This document shows positions 9,968 to 18,416 of a DNA stretch of 64,000 nt, piece by piece (within the stretch, counting starts at the first letter, position 1; each line of letters starts with the position of its first letter). Under the pieces are notes generated by a model that was not told the origin of the DNA, made no database searches, and saw only the letters and a list, made by a program, of their open reading frames with translations. The translations under genes and the position numbers were made by a program. The DNA is from Amycolatopsis pretoriensis (GTDB taxonomy: Bacteria > Actinomycetota > Actinomycetes > Mycobacteriales > Pseudonocardiaceae), in the NCBI RefSeq assembly GCF_900107925.1, contig NZ_FNUJ01000005.1:620001-684000 (forward strand). Direction: 5' to 3'.

Positions 9968-12613
9968 ATGCCGGACACCAACGCCCACGGCGACGCCGTA
10001 GCGCAGGCGCAGCCCGGGCCGGGAACCGCTTCCGGGACACCTCCCGTCTCCGTCGAAGCCCGCACCGACGAACGCCGGTTCCGCGCGTACACTTTCGCCG
10101 TCCTGAGCATCGGGCTCGTCGCCGCGTTCGCCGTCGGCTCGTGGCTGCCGTTCCACTGGGACAGCCGGCTCCTGTGGATCGGGCCCGTGCTCGCGGTCGC
10201 CTTCCTGCTCGCCGAACAGCTCGGCATCAACGTCGACGTCCGCAGCGGTATCTCGTGGACGATCTCGTTCACCGAAATCCCGCTCGTCATCGGGTTCTTC
10301 GTCGCGCCGTTCGAAGTCGTGCTGGCCGCGCACCTGGTCGCCGGCATCGGCACGCTGCTCGCGCGCAAGGTCGCCGGCCGCGTCCTCTACAACGCGGGCG
10401 CGTTCCTGCTCGAGATCACCGGCGCCTTCGGCGTCGCCGGGCTGGTGAAGGTCGCCGTCGGCGCTGGGGCGGGCGACAAGATCCCGTGGGTCGCCGCGCT
10501 GGCGGGCACCCTGACCGCGCCGCTCGTGAGCACGCTGCTCGCGCTGGCCGCGGTCCGCGTGCTGCGCCGCCGCATGCGGGTCAGCACCGCCGTCCGGCTC
10601 ACCGCGCGGATCCTGGTCGTCGGGTTCGTCAACGCCTCCGTCGGCCTGTCCGGCTACCTCGTCATCTCGAACACGCCCAAGGCGTGGCCGCTGGTGCTCG
10701 CCGTGTTCCTCGGCCTGACCGCGCTCTACTGGGCCTACTCCGACCTGCTGCGCGAGCAGCGGGACATGGAGGCGCTTTCCGACGTCAGCCTGATGGTCGC
10801 CCGGTCCGGTCAGCAGGCCGCGGCGCGCCCGGCCAGCCGCGCCGACGAGCTCGTCGGCGGCGTCGACGTCCGCGAGTGGGCCACGATCGCCGAGCGCATC
10901 AAGGACCAGCTCGCCGCCGGCCGGGTCGTGCTGAGACTGCGGCTCGAACCGAAGGACGCCATGCGCGTGGTCGTCGCCGGCGACGACCTGCCGGCCGCCG
11001 ACCCGGCCGCCGACGACCCGCTGCTGCGCCTGCCCGGCGCGCACGTCCGGCACTTCCGGATCACCGAAGCCAACCCCGACGTCCGCGCGGCGCTGCTCGA
11101 CCGCGGCGCGCAGGAAGCGCTCGTCGTGCCGCTGCGCAGCGCGAACCAGCTGCTCGGCGTCGTCGAGGCGCACGACCGGCTCTCGCGCTGGCGCGGGTTC
11201 GGCAAGTACGACGTCCAGCTGCTCGGCACGATGGCCAGCCACCTCGCGACGTCGCTGGACAACCGGCGCCTGCTCGCGACCCTGCGCCACGACGCCTACC
11301 ACGACCCGCTCACCGGGCACCTCAACCGGCCGGGCTTCCGGCAGGTGGCGAAGGAACCGTTGCGGGACTTCGCGAACGCCGTCGTGCTGCGGATCGACCT
11401 CGACGTCTTCTCGACGGTCAGCGACGCGCTGGGGTACGCGTGGGCCGACCGGATGGTGATCGCCGCCGGCCGCCGCATCCGCGACGCGCTCGGCCCCGAC
11501 GTCCCGCTCGCCCGCCTCGAAGGCGCGTCGTTCGCGGCGCTGCTCGTCGGCTGCCCGCCGGAGGACGCGCACGCGGCGGCGGAGCGGCTGCGCGAGGAGC
11601 TGTCCGCGCCGTACCCGGTGGACCGGCTGTCGGTCGAGGCGAACGCGATGATCGGCTACGCGACGACGACGCCCGAGGAGTCCGGCGACGTCGTCGACAT
11701 CGAAGGCCTGCTGCAGCGCGCCGACGTGGCTGTTCGCGCTACCAAGGGCGGCGAAGAGGTCCGCGGGTACGTGCCGAGCATGGGCCAGATCTTCCTGCGC
11801 CGCTTCCAGATGGTCACGCAGTTCCGGCAGTCCCTCGAGGACGGCCAGGTCAGCGTCCACTACCAGCCGAAGATCACCCTGCCGAACCGGCAGGTGGCCG
11901 GCGTCGAGGCGCTGGTCCGCTGGGTGCACCCGGAGTTCGGCCGGCTCGGCCCGGACGAGTTCGTCCCGGCCATCGAGGCGGCCGGCCTGATCGGCGTCCT
12001 GACGGGTTTCGTGCTCGGCGAGGCGCTCAAGCGCTGCCGCAAGTGGCTCGACGAGGGCCTGCGGATCTCGGTCGCGGTCAACCTGTCGGTGCGCAACCTC
12101 GCCGACGAGGACTTCCCGAACAAGGTCGCCCGCGAGCTGGAGCACCACGGCATCCCGCCGGAGCTGCTGACGTTCGAGCTGACCGAGTCCGGCGTGATGT
12201 CCGACCCGCAGAAGGCGCTGCCGATCCTGCGCGAGCTGCACTCGCTGGGCATCACGCTCGCGGTGGACGACTTCGGCACGGGCTACTCGTCGCTGGCCTA
12301 CCTGCGGCAGCTGCCGGTCGACCAGGTCAAGATCGACAAGAGCTTCGTCCTCGGCATGGGCACCGACCTCGGCGACCTCGCGGTGGTCCGGTCGATCGTC
12401 GAGCTGGGTCACTCGCTCGGCCTGACGGTGGTCGCCGAGGGCGTCGAGGAGGACGTGGCGCGCGACCAGCTCGAGGCGATGGGGTGTGACGTCGCCCAGG
12501 GCTACTTGATCTCGCGTCCGCTGCCGGAGGACCGCCTGGAGGCGTGGCTGCAGGCCCGCACGGCGCGCTCGCCGGGCCGCCACTCCGAGACCGTCTTGAC
12601 CCTGCTGACCTGA
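9968..12613 (+). CDS. membrane-bound EAL phosphodiesterase with degenerate GGDEF domain
   Basis: This 881-residue cyclic di-GMP protein has an N-terminal membrane region of about seven or eight helices (~40-260), a GAF-like linker (~290-430), a GGDEF-like domain (~444-600) and an EAL domain (~620-875). The GGDEF signature is replaced by LEGASFAALL, so diguanylate cyclase activity is unlikely. The EAL domain keeps its key residues in EALVRW, NLSVRN, ELTES, DDFGTGYSSL, KIDKSF, AEGVE and QGYLISRP, so cyclic di-GMP hydrolysis is expected. The start at ATG 9968 has GGAAGG upstream. The membrane region probably senses an unknown signal. Confidence 0.92.
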   Translation: MPDTNAHGDAVAQAQPGPGTASGTPPVSVEARTDERRFRAYTFAVLSIGLVAAFAVGSWLPFHWDSRLLWIGPVLAVAFLLAEQLGINVDVRSGISWTISFTEIPLVIGFFVAPFEVVLAAHLVAGIGTLLARKVAGRVLYNAGAFLLEITGAFGVAGLVKVAVGAGAGDKIPWVAALAGTLTAPLVSTLLALAAVRVLRRRMRVSTAVRLTARILVVGFVNASVGLSGYLVISNTPKAWPLVLAVFLGLTALYWAYSDLLREQRDMEALSDVSLMVARSGQQAAARPASRADELVGGVDVREWATIAERIKDQLAAGRVVLRLRLEPKDAMRVVVAGDDLPAADPAADDPLLRLPGAHVRHFRITEANPDVRAALLDRGAQEALVVPLRSANQLLGVVEAHDRLSRWRGFGKYDVQLLGTMASHLATSLDNRRLLATLRHDAYHDPLTGHLNRPGFRQVAKEPLRDFANAVVLRIDLDVFSTVSDALGYAWADRMVIAAGRRIRDALGPDVPLARLEGASFAALLVGCPPEDAHAAAERLREELSAPYPVDRLSVEANAMIGYATTTPEESGDVVDIEGLLQRADVAVRATKGGEEVRGYVPSMGQIFLRRFQMVTQFRQSLEDGQVSVHYQPKITLPNRQVAGVEALVRWVHPEFGRLGPDEFVPAIEAAGLIGVLTGFVLGEALKRCRKWLDEGLRISVAVNLSVRNLADEDFPNKVARELEHHGIPPELLTFELTESGVMSDPQKALPILRELHSLGITLAVDDFGTGYSSLAYLRQLPVDQVKIDKSFVLGMGTDLGDLAVVRSIVELGHSLGLTVVAEGVEEDVARDQLEAMGCDVAQGYLISRPLPEDRLEAWLQARTARSPGRHSETVLTLLT

Positions 12614-12692
12614 GGTTTCGTGGTAAGGGGACCCCGGTTGCACGGGCGGGTGACGGGGCTTGCTAATCTTTCCAAGTCCTCGCGAGAGGCAG

Positions 12693-12765
12693 GCCCCTTT
12701 AGCTCAGTCGGCAGAGCGTCTCCATGGTAAGGAGAAGGTCTACGGTTCGATTCCGTAAAGGGGCT
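12693..12765 (+). tRNA. tRNA-Thr (anticodon GGT)
   Basis: This 73-nt cloverleaf has acceptor GCCCCTT pairing with AAGGGGC, D arm AGCTCAGTCGGCAGAGC, anticodon loop CATGGTA with anticodon GGT, and T arm TACGG-TTCGATT-CCGTA. No 3' CCA is encoded. Confidence 0.97.
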
Positions 12766-12816
12766 CTCGACCTCTAGCCGCGTCACGCCCGCGTGTCGCG
12801 GCTTGGGTCATGTAAG

Positions 12817-12889
12817 GGCGGTGTAGCTCAGTTGGCAGAGCAAGCGGCTCATAATCGCTGTGTCGCCGGTTCAAGTCCGGCCACCGCTA
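12817..12889 (+). tRNA. tRNA-Met (anticodon CAT, elongator type)
   Basis: This is a 73-nt cloverleaf. The acceptor GGCGGTG pairs with CACCGCT (one G-T), the D arm is AGCTCAGTTGGCAGAGC, and the anticodon loop CTCATAA gives anticodon CAT. The closed first acceptor pair, and the lack of three consecutive G-C pairs in the anticodon stem, argue against initiator tRNA. It lies 51 bases after tRNA-Thr and 49 before rpmG. Confidence 0.95.
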
Positions 12890-12938
12890 CGCGGTAACGA
12901 CGGGGCTGGCCCCCGGACCTGAGAGAGAAGGAAACGCT

Positions 12939-13103
12939 GTGGCTGCCACCGACGTGCGACCCAAGATCACGCTGGCGTGCGAAGAGTGCAAGCACCGCAA
13001 CTACATCACCAAGAAGAACCGGCGCAACAACCCGGATCGCCTGGAGATGAAGAAGTTCTGCCCGAACTGCGGTACGCACCGGACGCACAAGGAAACCCGC
13101 TGA
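12939..13103 (+). CDS. rpmG: 50S ribosomal protein L33, zinc-binding form
   Basis: This 54-residue protein is easily missed because of its length. It reads from GTG 12939 after a GAGAGAAGG ribosome binding site and encodes VRPKITLACEECKHRNY near the start and KKFCPNCGTHRTHKETR at the end. The two CxxC pairs mark the zinc-ribbon form of L33. Position directly downstream of tRNA-Thr and tRNA-Met and upstream of hadA matches the mycobacterial arrangement. The reverse strand also has an open frame, but it lacks any plausible product. Confidence 0.97.
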   Translation: MAATDVRPKITLACEECKHRNYITKKNRRNNPDRLEMKKFCPNCGTHRTHKETR

Positions 13104-13129
13104 CGTAGCGCGTTCACCCAGCTTTCGAG

Positions 13130-13157
13130 AAGCCGCCCTGGTCCACCAGGGCGGCTT
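13130..13157 (+). terminator. terminator after rpmG
   Basis: A perfect inverted repeat (AAGCCGCCCTGGT / ACCAGGGCGGCTT) with a 2-base centre is followed by CTTGCTGTT, between rpmG and hadA. Confidence 0.8.
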
Positions 13158-13180
13158 CTTGCTGTTGGTAGCCTCCTCGG

Positions 13181-13630
13181 GTGCCCTTGGACGAATCGTT
13201 CACCGGGCGGGTGTACCCGCCGCAGACCAGTTACGAAGTGAGCCGGGAGAAGATCCGGGAGTTCGCCGACGCGATCGGCGACGTCAACCCGGTGTTCCGC
13301 GACCCCGAGGCGGCCCGCGCCGCCGGGCACCCGGACGTGATCGCCCCGCCGACGTTCATCACGATCGTCAACCTCGCCGCCATCAACGCGATCGTCAGCG
13401 ACCCGGAGCTGGGGCTCGACTACTCGCGCATGGTCCACGGCGACCAGCAGTTCAGCTACAGCCGCCCGGTCCGCGTGGGGGACCAGCTGCTGCTGACGAC
13501 GCACATCGACAAGATCATGGCCCGCGCGGGCAACGACTTCATCAACTTGCGAGCCGAGATCGTGGACGGCGAGGGCGAGCACATCGCCACGACGCGGGCC
13601 CAGCTGGTGGTCCGGGGGGAGGAATCGTGA
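13181..13630 (+). CDS. hadA: (3R)-hydroxyacyl-ACP dehydratase subunit HadA-like (MaoC N-terminal type)
   Basis: This 149-residue protein has a single hot-dog fold of the MaoC N-terminal class. It starts at GTG 13181. The family's YEVSREKIREFADAIGD segment and FSYSRPVRVGDQL near residue 90 are visible. In mycobacteria HadA pairs with catalytic HadB as the FAS-II dehydratase in mycolate synthesis; HadA itself lacks the catalytic dyad. The GTGA overlap with hadB implies coupled translation. As Amycolatopsis-type bacteria lack mycolic acids, the substrate here is probably different. Confidence 0.88.
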   Translation: MPLDESFTGRVYPPQTSYEVSREKIREFADAIGDVNPVFRDPEAARAAGHPDVIAPPTFITIVNLAAINAIVSDPELGLDYSRMVHGDQQFSYSRPVRVGDQLLLTTHIDKIMARAGNDFINLRAEIVDGEGEHIATTRAQLVVRGEES

Positions 13631-14025
13631 ACATCGGCGACGAGCTGCCCGCGATCGAGGTCCGGGTGACGCGCGACCAGCTGGTCCGCTACGCGGGAGC
13701 GGCGATGGACTTCAACCCGATCCACTGGAACGAGGCGTTCGCGAAGGAGGTAGGCCTCCCGGACGTGATCGCCCACGGGATGTTGACGATGGCCCTGGCC
13801 GGCCGGGTGGTGACGGACTGGCTGGGCGACCCGGCAAGGCTGATCGACCTGAGCGCCCGCTTCACAAGGCCGGTAGTGGTCCCCAACACGCCCGAGGGGG
13901 CAGTGGTGGCGTTCGAAGGCAAGGTGGGAGCGATCAACGAGGACGGAACGGCCAGAATCGACCTGGTGGCGAAGTTCGACGGGAAAACGGTCCTGGGCAA
14001 GCCCCAAGCGCTGGTACGCGTCTAG
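13627..14025 (+). CDS. hadB: (3R)-hydroxyacyl-ACP dehydratase subunit HadB-like (MaoC family)
   Basis: This is a 132-residue hot-dog protein with the catalytic MaoC motif DFNPIHWNEAFAKEVGLPDV (~28-47), where Asp and His form the hydratase dyad, followed by AHGMLTMALAGR. It starts at GTG 13627, overlapping the hadA stop by four bases. Together they should form a heterodimeric (R)-specific enoyl-thioester hydratase. No hadC follows. The next gene is an unrelated hydrolase on the opposite strand. Confidence 0.9.
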   Translation: MNIGDELPAIEVRVTRDQLVRYAGAAMDFNPIHWNEAFAKEVGLPDVIAHGMLTMALAGRVVTDWLGDPARLIDLSARFTRPVVVPNTPEGAVVAFEGKVGAINEDGTARIDLVAKFDGKTVLGKPQALVRV

Positions 14026-14246
14026 CGGGAGCCACGGGCAAAGCCGCGCGTGAAGCCACCCCGAAAACGCAAGGGGAACCCGAGAACAGACGCGGCCGAG
14101 CACCCAGACCTCCCCCGCACCCCGATCCGAAGCCAGAACACGGCCGGCAGCACCGGGTCAAGGCATCTTTCCCGCCTTGACGCGGTGTTGCCGACCGTAG
14201 TCACAATGACAGCTTCGGGGTGCCGGAAGAGAACCCGGCAGAGAAC

Positions 14247-15152
14247 TCAAGGAAGCTTGAGAACCCCAAGAACAGCATCAGCCATCCCCTGCTCCCCCCG
14301 AACATTCGGATGAAGAGGATCGGTCCGCGAGGTGGGAATAACCCCTTCAACCCACCGGGTATCGGAAGCCGAGCAGACATCATGCCCCTTGCTGGGAGCA
14401 GCGGTATCGGCATAACCGGCCGAATGAGCATCAGCTTGATCCTCAAGCATCTTGTTCAACTTCCCGAGCGCCCCCCGGAAGTAGTCAACATCCCCGGCCC
14501 CCACGGGAAGAACGGGCCAACACCCATCCCCATCAGGCAAAACGGTCGGATACCCGACAACGACGACCTTGGCCTTGGGCGCCTTGGAATGGATCTTGTC
14601 GAGAACAGCCCCCACCTTCGGAGCAGCGGCATCAATCCGCTCGGCAAGCTGATCACGCCCACCGGCGGTCAACCGGTCCTTACAAGGCGACCCGGAGGGA
14701 TGAGCAGTGGCACAGGAGGCGGCGATCGAGATGAACCCGACGTCATTACCGCCGATCCCGAGGGTGACGAGCGTGGTCTTGGAGTTGACAGCATCCAGCT
14801 GAGCGGGGTTGGTGCCGTCCGAAGTCTTCTGAGGCGAAGTCAAATTGGCGGTGGTGGCCCCACTGCAGCTGACATCAGCCAACTCGGCGGGCTTCAGCTT
14901 CGCCGAAACGACGTGCGGGTAGTTGTCGAGCGAACGCGCACACCCCGCAGGAGGACCAGCCACCCGCCCGTTGTGCGGCGAAGAGGTGTAGGAGTCGCCC
15001 AAAGCGACATACCGCCCCGAACCACCCCCGGTCTCGGCCCCGGTGTCCGGCGGCGCGGAAGAGGAACCGTGCTGCCACTTGTAGTACCCGAAGGCCAGCA
15101 GACCGACGACGAGCACAACGACGAGGCAGCCGCCCCCACTGTTCTTGGCCAC
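14247..15152 (-). CDS. secreted or membrane-anchored SGNH/GDSL hydrolase
   Basis: This 301-residue protein has an N-terminal hydrophobic anchor (~8-26), a short Ser/Gly-rich linker and an SGNH esterase/lipase domain. Block I is VALGDSYTS (catalytic Ser), block III GIGGNDVGF, and block V DPLHPNVRG with Asp and His. Six cysteines in the domain fit the three disulfides of extracellular actinobacterial lipases of this type. The hydrophobic stretch could be an uncleaved signal anchor. It is convergent with hadB. The substrate is not predictable beyond an ester. Confidence 0.9.
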   Translation of the reverse strand: MAKNSGGGCLVVVLVVGLLAFGYYKWQHGSSSAPPDTGAETGGGSGRYVALGDSYTSSPHNGRVAGPPAGCARSLDNYPHVVSAKLKPAELADVSCSGATTANLTSPQKTSDGTNPAQLDAVNSKTTLVTLGIGGNDVGFISIAASCATAHPSGSPCKDRLTAGGRDQLAERIDAAAPKVGAVLDKIHSKAPKAKVVVVGYPTVLPDGDGCWPVLPVGAGDVDYFRGALGKLNKMLEDQADAHSAGYADTAAPSKGHDVCSASDTRWVEGVIPTSRTDPLHPNVRGEQGMADAVLGVLKLP

Positions 15153-15244
15153 CCTTCGTTTCTACCGGTGCGAAGCCGGTTTCGAAGTGGGCGATCCGGG
15201 TGACTAGGGGGAGTCGTCCAACCCCGCTGGGTGAATGATCTACG

Positions 15245-16174
15245 TCACACGAGTTCGGCGGCGAGCTCCAGAGCGTGGTCGACGTCCTTGGCGACGTAGT
15301 GCAGATCGACGAGCACCTCGGTGATGCCCAGCTCCCGGGCCACGTCCAGGCAGGGAGCGACGTCCGCGACGGTCTCGACCCCGGTACCCGCGCGCGGGTT
15401 GATCCGCAGCACCCGCCGCAGGGTCGCGGGATCGCGTCCGGCCTTCTCGGCGGCGTCGACCGCGACCGACCAGAGCCCGATCAGGTACTCCTTGGGCATC
15501 CACCCCGCCAGCCACCCGTCCGCCCGCCGCCCGACCCGGGCGAGCGCCGGCGGCGAAAACCCACCGAGCAGCACGGGCGGCCGCGGGTTCTGCGCCGGGC
15601 GCAGGCCGACGGTCGACGGCGCGATCCGCCACTGCGGGCCGTCGTGTGCCACGGGATCGCCGGTCCAGAGGGCTTCGAGCGCGTCCAGGACGTCGTCGAG
15701 CCGCTTGCCACGGCCCTCCCACGGGACGCCCGTCGCGAAGTACTCCTCGCGCAGCCAGCCGAGCCCGAGGCCGACGTCCAAGCGGCCGCCGCTGGCCAGG
15801 TCGAGCGAGGTCAGGACCCGGGCGAGCAGCACCGGGGAATAGACGGGGCCGGTCAGCGCGCTCATCCCCAGGCGGGCCGTCCGGGTCACCGCGGCCGCGG
15901 TCGCCAGCGTCGTGAACGGGTCCGCGAAGGTCTCGAACTCCTTCGGGTACGGGTGCTCCGGCGTCCCGCCGCCCGGGTAGAGGTCCGAGGGCGAGTGCGG
16001 CGTCAGGATCCGGTCGCCGACCCACAGGGACCCGAAACCCAGCTCCTCGGCGGCGGTCGCGAAGCGCGCGACGGCCGCGGGGTCGGCGAGGGCGCCGTAC
16101 TGCGGCAGCGCGAGCCCGAGCCGCGTCCCGCTCACCGGTGAGCGGGACTCCGGGTTGTCCGTCATGGCGGACAT
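15245..16174 (-). CDS. LLM-class flavin/F420-dependent oxidoreductase
   Basis: This 309-residue luciferase-like TIM-barrel enzyme begins GLALPQYGALADPAAVARFA. It has LGFGSLWVGDR near residue 45 and LASGGRLDVGLGLGWLREEY (~125-145), a motif typical of F420-dependent members, plus PPVLLGGFSPPALARVGRRADGW (~195-217) in the C-terminal half. Probable role is hydride transfer using F420 or FMN, substrate unknown. The start could be 16174 or an internal ATG at 16165. It is divergent from tRNA-Trp. Confidence 0.9.
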   Translation of the reverse strand: MSAMTDNPESRSPVSGTRLGLALPQYGALADPAAVARFATAAEELGFGSLWVGDRILTPHSPSDLYPGGGTPEHPYPKEFETFADPFTTLATAAAVTRTARLGMSALTGPVYSPVLLARVLTSLDLASGGRLDVGLGLGWLREEYFATGVPWEGRGKRLDDVLDALEALWTGDPVAHDGPQWRIAPSTVGLRPAQNPRPPVLLGGFSPPALARVGRRADGWLAGWMPKEYLIGLWSVAVDAAEKAGRDPATLRRVLRINPRAGTGVETVADVAPCLDVARELGITEVLVDLHYVAKDVDHALELAAELV

Positions 16175-16274
16175 CCTGGCATGATCAGGAGGCCCGCGGG
16201 GAGTTTTCCGCAGGCCGGCCGGGGTTCGGCGGTCGATCGGGGGGCGCGGTTGCGGGCTCTCGCGAGGCTTGCCG

Positions 16275-16280
16275 TAGACT
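16275..16280 (+). promoter_or_regulatory. candidate -10 element upstream of tRNA-Trp
   Basis: TAGACT matches the actinobacterial TANNNT -10 consensus and is the same hexamer seen upstream of rpoB. A TTGCGG at 16250-16255 could be the -35, but the 19-base spacing is long. The tRNA starts ~90 bases downstream. Confidence 0.3.
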
Positions 16281-16370
16281 TCGGGACTTGGAACGCACTA
16301 CGGTCATCCCCGCCTGGATGGTGGGGACGATGGAATGCGTCCAACGGGGCTCCGAGCGATCGGGGCTCAC

Positions 16371-16443
<73 letters not shown>

Positions 16444-16475
16444 CGTAACGGAACTGGTGGAGCGGAGGAGTGGTC

Positions 16476-16910
16476 GTGAGCGACAGCGACGCCAGCGGCG
16501 GCGAGCAGGAGCAGGACGGCAACGGGCAGAAGCCCGAGAGCCCGTCCCGTCCCGTCACAGCTGCTGCCAGGCGTGAGCGCCGTGCGACCGCTCGCCCGGC
16601 GGGCAAGTCCGCGGCACGTGCGGACGACAAGACCCGCCCGGCCGGCAAGTCGGGGGAGAAGTCCGCCCCCGACGCGAAGGGCGCTCCGACCCCGAAGCGG
16701 GACCAGAAGGCGAAGAAGGCCTCCGTGTTCGCGCGGCTCATGCGCTTCATCCGCGAGGTCTGGGCGGAGCTGCGCAAGGTCATCTGGCCGAACCGCAAGC
16801 AGATGGTCACCTACACCGCGGTCGTGCTGGCCTTCGTGGTGTTCATGGTGGCCCTGGTGAGCGTGCTCGACCTGGCATTCAAGTGGGGCATCGGCAAGAT
16901 CTTCGGCTGA
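16476..16910 (+). CDS. secE: preprotein translocase subunit SecE
   Basis: This 144-residue subunit of the SecYEG channel has a long hydrophilic, Lys/Arg/Ala-rich N-terminal extension (~1-85). It is followed by the conserved amphipathic helix VWAELRKVIWPNRKQMVTYT and a single transmembrane segment (VVLAFVVFMVALVSVLDLAF). I chose GTG 16476 because GGAGGAG ends five bases before it. A GTG at 16470 overlaps that ribosome binding site. It lies between tRNA-Trp and nusG. Confidence 0.96.
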   Translation: MSDSDASGGEQEQDGNGQKPESPSRPVTAAARRERRATARPAGKSAARADDKTRPAGKSGEKSAPDAKGAPTPKRDQKAKKASVFARLMRFIREVWAELRKVIWPNRKQMVTYTAVVLAFVVFMVALVSVLDLAFKWGIGKIFG

Positions 16911-16983
16911 CGCGCCCCGGCGCGCGCCGATGGGGCTCAGGTCCCGGCCTGACCCCGGCAATGATCAACTGAGAGGACGGAAC

Positions 16984-17823
16984 GTGACCTCCGACAACGG
17001 CACATCAGCCGGTCACGACCTGACCGAGCTTTCCGACGAGCAGGTGCACGCGGCACTCGGTGACGAGGAGTCCGAGCACCTGGAGCCCGTCGAGGTGTCC
17101 GACGAGGTCGACGAAGCCGTTTCCGACGACGAAGCCGCTTCCGCCGAGGCCGCGGCCGACGACGACGTGACCGACGAGGTCGCCGAGCCCGCCGAAGACG
17201 ACGAGGACCCGGTCGCCAAGCTGCGTTCCGAGCTGCTCGCCGCGCCCGGCGAGTGGTACGTCGTGCACTCGTACGCCGGCTACGAGAACAAGGTGAAGAC
17301 CAACCTCGAGACCCGGACCCAGACCCTGGACGTCGAGGACTACATCTTCCAGATCGAGGTCCCGACCGAAGAGGTCACCGAGATCAAGAACGGCCAGCGC
17401 AAGCAGGTGCAGCGCAAGGTGCTGCCCGGCTACATCCTGGTCCGGATGGACCTGAACGACGCCTCGTGGAGCGCGGTGCGCAACACGCCGGGTGTCACCG
17501 GGTTCGTCGGCGCCACCTCGCGCCCCTCGCCGCTGACCGTCGACGAGGTGCTGAAGTTCCTCGCCCCGAAGGTCGAGAGCGAAGCCCCGGCGAAGGCCGG
17601 CAAGGGCGAGTCCGCCACGACCGCGGCCCCGCTCGGCGGCCCGGCCGTCGAGGTCGACTTCGAGATCGGCGAGTCGGTCACGGTCATGGACGGCCCGTTC
17701 GCGACGCTGCCGGCGACGATCTCCGAGGTCAACGTCGACGGGCAGAAGCTGAAGGTCCTGGTGTCGATCTTCGGCCGGGAGACCCCGGTCGAGCTGTCGT
17801 TCAACCAGGTCTCCAAGATCTGA
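16984..17823 (+). CDS. nusG: transcription termination/antitermination factor NusG
   Basis: This 279-residue protein has an Asp/Glu-rich N-terminal extension (~1-85) ahead of the canonical NGN domain (begins EWYVVHSYAGYENKVKTNLE) and a C-terminal KOW domain (SVTVMDGPFATLPATISEVN). NusG binds RNA polymerase and links it to Rho or the ribosome. The start at GTG 16984 is preceded by GAGAGGACGG. An acidic extension is usual in actinobacterial NusG but is absent from the ~180-residue E. coli protein. Confidence 0.97.
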   Translation: MTSDNGTSAGHDLTELSDEQVHAALGDEESEHLEPVEVSDEVDEAVSDDEAASAEAAADDDVTDEVAEPAEDDEDPVAKLRSELLAAPGEWYVVHSYAGYENKVKTNLETRTQTLDVEDYIFQIEVPTEEVTEIKNGQRKQVQRKVLPGYILVRMDLNDASWSAVRNTPGVTGFVGATSRPSPLTVDEVLKFLAPKVESEAPAKAGKGESATTAAPLGGPAVEVDFEIGESVTVMDGPFATLPATISEVNVDGQKLKVLVSIFGRETPVELSFNQVSKI

Positions 17824-17897
17824 CGGCCGCCCGGTCGGCCGCAGTCCCCGCGTCCACGGCAGGTACGCGGGGAACGTAGTACAGGACAGGAAAAGAA

Positions 17898-18335
17898 ATG
17901 CCACCCAAGAAGAAGAAGCTTGCGGCGATCATCAAGCTGCAGATCAAGGCGGGTGCGGCCAACCCCGCGCCGCCGGTCGGCCCGGCCCTGGGTCAGCACG
18001 GCGTCAACATCATGGAGTTCTGCAAGGCCTACAACGCCGCGACCGAGTCGCAGCGCGGGGACGTCGTCCCGGTCGAGATCTCCGTGTACGAAGACCGGTC
18101 GTTCGACTTCAAGCTGAAGACGCCGCCGGCCGCCAAGCTGCTGCTGAAGGCCGCGGGCGTGGAGAAGGGCTCCGGCGAGCCGCACAAGACCAAGGTCGCC
18201 AAGGTCACCTGGGACCAGGTCCGCGAGATCGCCAAGACCAAGGAGACCGACCTCAACGCGCACGACATCGACCAGGCCGCGAAGATCATCGCCGGCACTG
18301 CTCGGTCGATGGGCATCACGGTCGTCGACGCCTGA
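17898..18335 (+). CDS. rplK: 50S ribosomal protein L11
   Basis: This is a 145-residue protein of the GTPase-associated centre, with KLQIKAGAANPAPPVGPALG near the N-terminus and the C-terminal rRNA-binding domain ending GTARSMGITVVDA. Pro residues of the thiopeptide-binding hinge (PAPPVGP) are intact. It is preceded by AGGAAAAG and sits 74 bases after nusG and upstream of rplA. Confidence 0.98.
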   Translation: MPPKKKKLAAIIKLQIKAGAANPAPPVGPALGQHGVNIMEFCKAYNAATESQRGDVVPVEISVYEDRSFDFKLKTPPAAKLLLKAAGVEKGSGEPHKTKVAKVTWDQVREIAKTKETDLNAHDIDQAAKIIAGTARSMGITVVDA

Positions 18336-18416
18336 CGTTCGCAGCAATACCCGTGGGAGAGCCGAGTGCTGGCTCTGACACCACACTGATCCGTTTTTGA
18401 AGTAAGGGACAGAAGC

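Noticed and set aside
9926..12643. 905-residue open frame antisense to the EAL-domain gene
   Set aside because: The sense strand encodes a complete multidomain protein; the antisense product is Arg/Val/Asp-rich noise.
14220..15203. Plus-strand open frame over the SGNH hydrolase
   Set aside because: The minus strand has a complete SGNH catalytic set; the plus-strand product has no recognisable feature.
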